A program made the position numbers and the translations under genes. Source: Caldilineaceae bacterium (GTDB taxonomy: Bacteria > Chloroflexota > Anaerolineae > Caldilineales > Caldilineaceae). Taken from it: DNA of 5,134 nt. This document shows, in pieces, positions 1 to 4,605 of this stretch. Each line of letters begins with the position of its first letter. Position 1 is the first letter of the stretch. Under the pieces are notes generated by a model. It made no database searches, was not told the DNA's origin, and saw only the letters and a list, made by a program, of their open reading frames with translations. The stretch is from NCBI GenBank assembly GCA_012032975.1, contig JAAUPU010000312.1, positions 1 through 5,134 of the forward strand, given 5' to 3'.

Positions 1-582
1 TTTCCTTTCAAACGCGCCCTCAACATCATTGTCATGTTGCCCATCGTCTTGCCGCCGGTGGTGGCCGGTCTGGCCCTGCTGATGGCCTTTGGCCGCCGCG
101 GGCTGCTCGGTCCGACCCTGGCTGGCTGGGGGATTTCGCTCCCCTTCACACCTGCCGCCATCGTCCTCGCACAGGTCTTCGTCTCTGCTCCTTTTTATAT
201 CCGCACGGTCCAGGCGCGCTTCGAATCGATCCCCCGCGAGATCGAAGATGCAGCCAGCATCGACGGCGCCAACGAATGGCAGATCTCGGGCCGGATCACG
301 CTCCCGCTGAGCCGCCACGCCATGTTGACCGGCCTCTTCCTGAGCTGGGCGCGGGCGCTGGGCGAGTTCGGCGCGACGATCCTCTTTGCCGGCAATCTTC
401 AGGGACGCACGCAGACCATGCCGCTGCTCGTCTACGGCATCCTGGAACGGGATCTGAACGCTGCGCTGTGGACCGGTCTCTTGCTGGTGGCTATCGCAGC
501 CGGGACGCTGGCGGCGGTGACCCTTCTGGCTCGCCGCCTGTCGGTTCAGGAAGAATCGGATCCACTTTCCGATGCGTATTAG
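1..582 (+). CDS. modB: Molybdate-type ABC transporter permease (ModB family), 5' end missing
   Basis: Inner-membrane permease subunit, probably importing molybdate or a related oxyanion with a periplasmic binding protein and an ATPase. The frame is open from base 1 and ends at TAG 580-582, leaving 193 residues; the N-terminal transmembrane part lies outside the window. Visible are the hydrophobic LPIVLPPVVAGLALL segment (about residues 13-27), the FGRRG turn, and the cytoplasmic EAA loop that contacts the ATPase (about residues 81-103, EIEDAASIDGA followed by ITLPLS). The ModB-like signature RALGEFGATILFAGN follows at about 118-132, then a final membrane helix and a short charged tail. The RALGEFGAT signature is shared by ModB and by sulfate/tungstate permeases (CysT/W, TupB), so the substrate is inferred. 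No ATPase gene follows on this strand, unlike the common modABC order; a separate or upstream modC, or a shared ATPase, is possible. Confidence 0.9.
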   Translation, partial: FPFKRALNIIVMLPIVLPPVVAGLALLMAFGRRGLLGPTLAGWGISLPFTPAAIVLAQVFVSAPFYIRTVQARFESIPREIEDAASIDGANEWQISGRITLPLSRHAMLTGLFLSWARALGEFGATILFAGNLQGRTQTMPLLVYGILERDLNAALWTGLLLVAIAAGTLAAVTLLARRLSVQEESDPLSDAY

Positions 583-777
583 GCCATTGCGGGAAAACAA
601 CCATCCACGAAATTACACAAAGTTACACGAAGCTGCACGAAGAACCAGATCAAATCTTGGCGTTCCTTCGCGCCCAAGGGCGGTTGCCTTCCAGACGCGC
701 TTCGTGGATGCTTCTAATTTTGGATCGGCCTTCGCGCGAGTACCGGACGAACGCGGGCTGCGGGAAACGCGCTGAAG
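583..777. other. Convergent intergenic spacer between modB and the CoA-transferase gene
   Basis: This 195-nt stretch separates two genes that point toward each other. I see no convincing gene in it. It holds a 10-nt periodic repeat (601-644), a 9-bp inverted repeat ATCCACGAA (603-611) / TTCGTGGAT (701-709), and a small palindrome CGCCC-AA-GGGCG (671-682). None is followed by a clear T-run, so I do not call a terminator. Confidence 0.6.
601..644 (+). repeat. Short tandem repeat with 10-nt period (CACGA motif)
   Basis: Four consecutive 10-nt blocks end in CCACGA, ACACAA, ACACGA and GCACGA (blocks at 601-610, 611-620, 621-630, 631-640), followed by a further AGAA. The consensus is roughly NNNTNCACGA, placing the same face of each block about one DNA helical turn apart. 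From general knowledge, similar 'CCACGAA...ACACGAAG' strings are scattered between genes of several bacterial phyla; their role is not known to me. The first block also pairs with TTCGTGGAT at 701-709. Confidence 0.6.
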
Positions 778-2004
778 TCAGATCGCGCCGACCGCGCGGA
801 GCGCGGAGATCGACTGCTCTGAATAGCCAAGCCACGACTGCAACACGCTGGCGGTGTCCGCGCCCAACGCGGGGGCGGGCGACCACTCTTCTTGACGGGT
901 GTCGGCGCCCGCCCCATTGTCAATATGGATCGCGGTGCGCGTCTGGCGTAGCCGGCCAAATTCGGGATGCTCGACCTCCACAATCATCTCGCGCGCCAGA
1001 ACCTGTTCATCGGTCAGCGCCTCTGCCAACGAGTTAACCGGTGCGCAGGGCGCCTTGCCCCGCAAACGTTCGAGCCAATCCGCCGTGGTGCGTTTGCCAA
1101 AGCGCCGCTTCAATTCGCCGAGCAACGGTTCCCGATATTGATCGCGGCTGGCAAAGCTGGCGAAGCGCGCATCCCCGACCAGCCGCGGGGCTGATCCATC
1201 CTCGGCGTCGAGCACCTCGGCCAGCGCTTGCCAGAATTTCTCCTTGGCGCAGAAGAGCACGATGTAGCCATCCGCCGTCTGAAAGGTCTGGGCCGGCGTC
1301 AGGCTGGGATGGGCGGAGTCGGCCATCCGTCGGGGCTGATAGTCTCGGTTGAGCGCCCAGATCGCCACATAGCTGAGCATGCTGACCGCGGTGTCCAGCA
1401 GGCTGACATCCACGTCGCAGCCTTGGCCGCTGCGCTGGGCATGAAAGAGGCCGCTGACCAGACCGAGCATCGCGATGACGCCGCCGGCGTAGTCCACCAC
1501 CGAGAGGCCGCTCTTGGTCGGCGGGCTGTCGGGGTCGCCGGTCAGGCTCATCCAGCCGGCGTAGGCCTGCATGAGATAGTCATAGGCCGGCTCGGCGTGG
1601 CGGGGGCCATCGAGACCAAAGCCGCTCAGCGAACAGCAGACGATGGCCGGATTGACCGCCTTCAGGTGGGCATAGGTCAACCCCAGCTTGTCGGGCAGGT
1701 CGCCGCGCAGGTTGTTGAAGACGGCGTCGGCCTTGCCCGCGAGTTCGAGAAAGACGCGCCGCCCCTCGGCGTGCTTCAGGTTCAGGGTGATGCTGCGTTT
1801 GTTGCGGTTGAAGGATTGAAAGTAGAGGCTGTCGCCGGGGATCGTGTAGGGCGGCACGCTGCGCGCGATGTCTCCGCCCACATTCGGCTCTTCGATCTTG
1901 ATCACCTCCGCGCCCAGGTCGGCCAGATGCAACGTGCCGAATGGCCCCGCGCCAAACTGTTCCACCGCCAAAATGCATACACCGTCCAGCACTCCCGGCA
2001 TCAT
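778..2004 (-). CDS. CaiB/BaiF family (class III) CoA-transferase
   Basis: A 408-residue protein that probably moves coenzyme A between carboxylic acids, a cytosolic step of organic or fatty acid activation. The length is typical of the family. The N-terminus has the usual LADLGAEVIKIEEP strand (residues 27-40), followed by a GGD turn (43-45) and the FNRNKRSITLNL segment (65-76). The region GDPDSPPTKSG (156-166) leads to Asp171 in VVDYAGG, which aligns with the catalytic aspartate that forms the acyl anhydride in formyl-CoA transferase. The segment SGQGCDVDVSLLDTAVSML (192-210) is the conserved dimer-core stretch. The frame is open further upstream, but the start at 2004 is set by a strong GGGAGGAGG site and by where family similarity begins. 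The start overlaps the stop of the upstream maoC-like gene in ATGA, so the two are probably translationally coupled. The acyl substrate cannot be told from sequence. Confidence 0.93.
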   Translation of the reverse strand: MMPGVLDGVCILAVEQFGAGPFGTLHLADLGAEVIKIEEPNVGGDIARSVPPYTIPGDSLYFQSFNRNKRSITLNLKHAEGRRVFLELAGKADAVFNNLRGDLPDKLGLTYAHLKAVNPAIVCCSLSGFGLDGPRHAEPAYDYLMQAYAGWMSLTGDPDSPPTKSGLSVVDYAGGVIAMLGLVSGLFHAQRSGQGCDVDVSLLDTAVSMLSYVAIWALNRDYQPRRMADSAHPSLTPAQTFQTADGYIVLFCAKEKFWQALAEVLDAEDGSAPRLVGDARFASFASRDQYREPLLGELKRRFGKRTTADWLERLRGKAPCAPVNSLAEALTDEQVLAREMIVEVEHPEFGRLRQTRTAIHIDNGAGADTRQEEWSPAPALGADTASVLQSWLGYSEQSISALRAVGAI

Positions 2005-2494
2005 ACGCCCTCCTCCCAGAAGGTCGCGCCGGTGGCTGATGGACCCGCAGCGCGGGTTGGAATGAGCACGGCGCGCTTGAGCGAAAGCACGCGCGCGCGA
2101 TGCTGGTTGAAGGCCAAGGTCTCGACCGAGACGACACCGCGGTCCGGTTTGCTGCGCGAGGGCGCTTGTCCAGCACGATGCTCTGGGCGTAGAGGGTGTC
2201 GCCGACAAAGGTCGGCGCGAGGTGCTTGACCTCGCTGTACTCCAGGTTGGCGATGGCAAAGCCGGAGATATCGGGCACGCTCATGCCCACCACGACGCTG
2301 AAGACCAGCGTGCCAACGACCAGCGGCTGGCCGTGTTGGCTCTTGGCCGCAAAGTGGGCGTCGATGTGGATAGGGTGGTGGTTCATGGTCAACATGCAGA
2401 ACTGGGTCTGCTCGCCCTCGGTGATGGTGCGGCCCGGGAAGTGGTTGATCACCTGGCCGATCTCAAACTCTTCGTAGTAGCGTCCAAAGCTCAT
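2001..2494 (-). pseudogene. MaoC-like (R)-hydratase family gene with a single-base frameshift near 2160
   Basis: Single hot-dog-fold MaoC-family protein; relatives hydrate or dehydrate acyl-CoA thioesters. The start at 2494 has AAGGTG (2501-2506) 6 nt upstream. Residues 1-111 run in one frame: YYEEFEIGQ, then PGRTITEGEQTQF, the active-site-like stretch LTMNHHPIHIDAHFAAKS (residues about 39-56), VGMSVPDISGFAIANLEY and PTFVGDTLYAQSIVLDKR. After codon 2164-2162 the frame is lost. Moving one base, from 2159, gives the expected tail SRSKPDRGVV, FNQHRARVLSLKRAVLIPTR, ending at TGA 2003-2001 inside the caiB start. Restoring one G in the GGG run 2160-2162 (plus strand) gives a 164-residue protein of normal family length. 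The usual D-x-N-P-x-H motif reads N-H-H-P-I-H, as in my recollection of a MaoC subfamily with an N-x-x-P-[IL]-H-x-D pattern. Either the gene is recently inactivated or the base call is wrong. Confidence 0.85.
2009..2017 (-). promoter_or_regulatory. Strong ribosome binding site of the CoA-transferase gene
   Basis: On the minus strand this reads GGGAGGAGG, ending 4 nt before the ATG at 2004. It decides the start: a longer open frame extends to 2259, but that extension is the out-of-frame shadow of the maoC-like gene and has low-complexity, Ser/Arg/Ala-rich translation. A second ATG directly follows (2001-1999), so either of the two adjacent methionines could be used. Confidence 0.85.
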
Positions 2495-2532
2495 GGGGTT
2501 CACCTTTTTCTGATTCGATGCGGGGTGGCGGC

Positions 2533-2544
2533 CCACCTGGGTGG
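2533..2544. promoter_or_regulatory. 12-bp palindrome at the predicted transcription start (possible operator)
   Basis: CCACC-TG-GGTGG is a 5+2+5 palindrome placed 7-18 bp downstream of the predicted minus-strand -10 element, overlapping the expected start point. This is a classic repressor position. The length is short and chance occurrence in GC-rich DNA is quite possible. Confidence 0.3.
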
Positions 2545-2550
2545 ATCCCC

Positions 2551-2559
2551 AGTATACCA
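2551..2559 (-). promoter_or_regulatory. Extended -10 promoter of the maoC-CoA-transferase operon
   Basis: On the minus strand this reads TGG-TATACT, an extended -10 element (TGnTATAAT type) lying 57 nt upstream of the maoC-like ATG. No good -35 hexamer is present at 16-18 nt spacing (the sequence there is close to CTATAG), which fits promoters that rely on the TGn extension. It is the only promoter candidate I see upstream of the pair, so both genes are likely co-transcribed from here. Confidence 0.5.
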
Positions 2560-2695
2560 TCCGCACGGGACGCTATAGATTCTCGAACACCAGATATTCA
2601 TCCTGCATCTTCATCCTGCTGGCTCGCCAGGCCAGCCCATCCGGTAGCTTCTTTCCGAACACTTTCTACGGGGTGAATTCAAAACGGGTTGAGCC

Positions 2696-2762
2696 AGCAT
2701 TCCGGGATTAGGCCAAAGCGGATGGCTCAGCCGGAAATGTCATGGCCTAATCCCGGAATGCT
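2696..2762. repeat. Perfect 20-bp inverted repeat with 27-nt loop
   Basis: The left arm 2696-2715 (starts AGCATTCCGGG) is an exact reverse complement of the right arm 2743-2762 (ends CCCGGAATGCT). The loop 2716-2742 contains TGGCTCAGCC (2723-2732), which can pair over 10 bp, with one G-T wobble, with GGTTGAGCCA (2687-2696) just outside the left arm. Further out, ATTCAAAA (2677-2684) matches inverted TTTTGAAT (2808-2815). No T-run follows either arm, so a simple intrinsic terminator is unlikely. Possible identities are a miniature inverted-repeat element, an insertion-sequence remnant, or a structured RNA. Confidence 0.85.
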
Positions 2763-2854
2763 CCATCTCACTTTGGACACACCCAATTTCTGTGTGACTG
2801 CGCCTACTTTTGAATCCCATCATATCCGATATGGTTGGATGGGGATGACGATCC

Positions 2855-2876
2855 TGGCATCAGCTTTCTGATGCTA
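2855..2876. repeat. Short hairpin, 7-bp perfect stem with CTTT loop
   Basis: GCATCAG (2857-2863) and CTGATGC (2868-2874) form an exact stem around CTTT, extended by one G-T and one T-A pair to 2855/2876. It is not followed by a T-run, so its role is open: protein-binding site, part of a leader, or chance. Confidence 0.55.
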
Positions 2877-2887
2877 CCCACGCATGG

Positions 2888-2931
2888 TTGACCATCGCAA
2901 GGCAAGCGCCGAACCCATGTTGACTATCGCA
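2888..2931 (+). promoter_or_regulatory. Pair of 12-nt direct repeats, possible regulator binding sites
   Basis: TTGACCATCGCA (2888-2899) and TTGACTATCGCA (2920-2931) match at 11 of 12 positions, and both are preceded by CATG or CATGG. They start 32 nt apart, close to three helical turns, so they lie on the same DNA face. They sit 111-154 nt upstream of the secreted-protein start codon, a fitting place for an activator. The first copy lies in a small palindrome ATGGT-TG-ACCAT (2884-2895). Confidence 0.4.
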
Positions 2932-3041
2932 GAGAGGGGGTAACCACTTACCAATCTCCACCTACCGCACATGTCATTTCGTCCACTACTATCCGATCAG
3001 CGTGCTGCCGCGCTTGACAACGTACACCCAGGAGGAACCCA

Positions 3042-4358
3042 ATGAACCGAATAACTCGAACCGTTGCTGGGCTTTTGCTAGCAACTGCGATTGTCATGAC
3101 TTTACCGGCTTTCAACGCACACGCCCAGGCCGATGACGCCTGCGCAGAGTTGCCCGCGCACGATGCACTTCGCGAGGTGTTGCAGCAAGTCGTCTCGGAG
3201 GACAATGCAGGCTTTGGCTTGAACATGTGGGCAACCGTCGTCAACCGGGACGGCGAGGTCTGTACCGTTGCCTTTTCTGGCGAAGACCGCGGCGATCAAT
3301 GGCCTGGCAGCCGGGTGATTTCGGCCCAGAAAGCCAACACGGCCAATGCATTTAGCCTGCCAGAGTTGGCGCTTTCGACCGCCAATCTCTTTACCGCGGT
3401 CCAGCCGGGCAACAGCCTGTTTGGCCTGCAACTTAGCAACCCGGTGGACACCGCGGTTGCCTATGGTGGAGACGCCGCGGCGTTTGGTCAGGCCGACGAT
3501 CCAATGGTCGGCCACCGCATCGGCGGCGTGAACGTCTTTGGCGGCGGCCTCGCGCTCTACGCCGCAGACGGCGCGCTGCTTGGCGCAGTGGGTGTAAGCG
3601 GCGACAGTTCCTGCACGGATCATATCATCGCCTGGAAGGTGCGCGACGGGCTTGCGCTCGACTATGTGCCAGCTGGCGTCAGTCCAACCGGCGACGACAA
3701 CATTGACTACGATCCCGACAGTGGCTGGGGTCATTCCGAGTGCGGCCTGGGCGAAGCGCCCATTTCGGATGCGCTGCCTGAAAGCCACCCAGTTGAATCC
3801 ATGATGGCCGGCAGCGCGGACATGATGTCCGCCGCCGATATGAGTATGATCGACGGTGCAGAGTCCATGCTCGTGCGCTCGGAAGATGGCATCGATGTGA
3901 CCGTGCATACGAGTGGCCTCACCGATGGCAACGCCTATACTGTCTGGGCGATGGTCTTTAACAATCCAGAGGCCTGTTCCGAAGAGGGTTGCGCGGCCAG
4001 CATGGATGACCCGGCCGTAGAGACTGCGCTCTTCTACGTCACCGGCGACTTTGTCGAGGATGGCGACGACGCAAATCTGTCTGGCTTCGTCGCCGCGGGC
4101 GATTCGTCCATCGACATGATGCCCGGCATGATGGCCATGATGGGTGCAGACGCGCCCGAAGAGGGTGTGGGCCTGCTGAATCCCACCGGCGCCGAAGTAC
4201 ATCTGATCTTGCTGGACCACGGCGCGCCGATCGAGGGCATCGAAGAGGAGCAGATCACCACCATGATGGCCGGCTGTCGCGAGGGCGAAAATGCCTTTGA
4301 CCCGGCCATGGGGCCAGGCTTCTGTCCACAGGCACAGGTTAGCATGCATCTGCCATAG
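3042..4358 (+). CDS. Secreted GlcG/HbpS-like protein with Met-rich linker and uncharacterised C-terminal domain
   Basis: A 438-residue exported protein. The start is supported by AGGAGG (3030-3035) 6 nt before the ATG. Residues 1-28 form a Sec signal peptide: a basic MNRITRT start, a hydrophobic LLLATAIVMTLPAF core, then AHA before Gln29. Residues about 40-235 resemble the GlcG/HbpS (DUF336-type haem-binding) family: WATVVNRDGEVC (63-74), ISAQKANTANAFS (93-105), GGVNVFGGGLALY (161-173), LLGAVGVSGDSSCTDH (179-194), DDNIDYD (218-224) and HSECG (231-235). Residues 250-272 are a methionine-rich linker (MMAGSADMMSAADMSM). Residues about 280-438 form a second domain with GLTDGNAYTVWAMVFNNPEAC (292-312), an NPTGAEVHLILLDHG core (380-394) and a further MMPGMMAMM cluster (359-367). 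The protein has eight cysteines (34, 74, 191, 234, 312, 317, 412, 428), consistent with disulfides outside the cytoplasm. Haem or metal binding is inference. It is probably monocistronic, since a hairpin terminator follows. Confidence 0.88.
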   Translation: MNRITRTVAGLLLATAIVMTLPAFNAHAQADDACAELPAHDALREVLQQVVSEDNAGFGLNMWATVVNRDGEVCTVAFSGEDRGDQWPGSRVISAQKANTANAFSLPELALSTANLFTAVQPGNSLFGLQLSNPVDTAVAYGGDAAAFGQADDPMVGHRIGGVNVFGGGLALYAADGALLGAVGVSGDSSCTDHIIAWKVRDGLALDYVPAGVSPTGDDNIDYDPDSGWGHSECGLGEAPISDALPESHPVESMMAGSADMMSAADMSMIDGAESMLVRSEDGIDVTVHTSGLTDGNAYTVWAMVFNNPEACSEEGCAASMDDPAVETALFYVTGDFVEDGDDANLSGFVAAGDSSIDMMPGMMAMMGADAPEEGVGLLNPTGAEVHLILLDHGAPIEGIEEEQITTMMAGCREGENAFDPAMGPGFCPQAQVSMHLP

Positions 4359-4383
4359 CCAAACGGCAGGAGTTCGAATGGTA

Positions 4384-4417
4384 AAGAGGCCCCACCAGTT
4401 CGCTGGTGGGGCCTCTT
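4384..4417 (+). terminator. Hairpin terminator after the secreted-protein gene
   Basis: A perfect 15-bp GC-rich stem (4384-4398 with 4403-4417) closes on a TTCG loop, 25 nt after the stop codon at 4358. The T-tract on the plus strand is short (CTCTTCGG), so termination would rest on the stem. Read on the minus strand it is followed by TTTACC. No gene enters from the right on that strand within the window. Confidence 0.8.
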
Positions 4418-4464
4418 CGGTGAATTGGCAGATCACGTCAATTGACTTTCAGAGAGACGATTTG

Positions 4465-4493
4465 TTGCATCAATCGTCCATCACCCCTATACT
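4465..4493 (+). promoter_or_regulatory. Sigma-70-type promoter of the DEAD-box helicase gene
   Basis: TTGCAT (4465-4470) and TATACT (4488-4493) are separated by exactly 17 nt, matching 4 of 6 and 5 of 6 consensus bases. The promoter lies after the upstream terminator, so the helicase is likely an independent unit. Transcription would begin near 4500 and give a leader of about 105 nt. Confidence 0.7.
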
Positions 4494-4499
4494 AGGCGT

Positions 4500-4605
4500 T
4501 TGTGCCTGCGAACAGATGTTTCGTTGGGCCAGTCAGCGGCAACTGCTGCTGCAATGAACCGGGCTGAGAGTGCGACTTGGCTCATATCAGTCAAGGAGTA
4601 CTTTC
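4500..4605 (+). promoter_or_regulatory. Long 5' leader of the helicase mRNA
   Basis: About 105 nt lie between the predicted transcription start and the GTG start. The leader holds small pairing segments, such as AGGC (4494-4497) with GCCT (4504-4507) and CAGC (4534-4537) with GCTG (4545-4548), and ends with AAGGAG (4593-4598) 7 nt before the GTG. DEAD-box helicase genes often carry long leaders involved in cold or self-regulation; whether that holds here is inference. No known riboswitch consensus was recognised. Confidence 0.35.

Larger units (their letters stand above)
2560..3041. other. Gene-poor divergent intergenic region rich in repeats and hairpins
   Basis: This stretch separates the divergently transcribed maoC-like gene and the secreted-protein gene. 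I see no convincing gene; a 60-codon open frame at 2689-2871 (+) just reads through the inverted repeat and resembles nothing I know. It holds a direct repeat TTCATCCTGC (2597-2606 and 2610-2619), a hairpin GCTGGC/GCCAGC (2618-2636), a perfect 20-bp inverted repeat (2696-2762), palindrome CATAT-CCG-ATATG (2821-2833), a hairpin (2855-2876), paired 12-nt repeats (2888-2931) and GGTAA-CCAC-TTACC (2939-2952). A clear promoter for the downstream gene was not found. Confidence 0.6.

Noticed and set aside
1228..2229. Long plus-strand open frame opposite the CoA-transferase
   Set aside because: It is a GC-driven antisense shadow, rich in Gly/Ala/Val/His/Arg, with no recognisable family sequence.
2005..2259. 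N-terminal extension of the CoA-transferase to 2259 (-)
   Set aside because: The extension is the wrong-frame reading of the maoC-like gene, begins inside it, and has no family similarity; a strong ribosome binding site marks 2004.
2689..2871. 60-codon plus-strand frame in the spacer
   Set aside because: It lies mostly on the inverted repeat, lacks a ribosome binding site and resembles no known protein.
3014..3019. TTGACA as a -35 box for the secreted-protein gene
   Set aside because: Its matching -10 would fall between the ribosome binding site and the start codon, and no TATAAT-like sequence is there.
3102..4436. 444-codon minus-strand open frame opposite the secreted protein
   Set aside because: The plus strand has a signal peptide, a good ribosome binding site and family motifs; the minus frame is its His/Ala/Gly-rich complement and runs through the terminator hairpin.
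4494..4590. TPP riboswitch suggested by CTAGG and GCTGAGAG in the helicase leader
   Set aside because: The order and spacing of the conserved segments do not fit the thi-box, the second conserved half is absent, and a helicase is not a thiamin gene.
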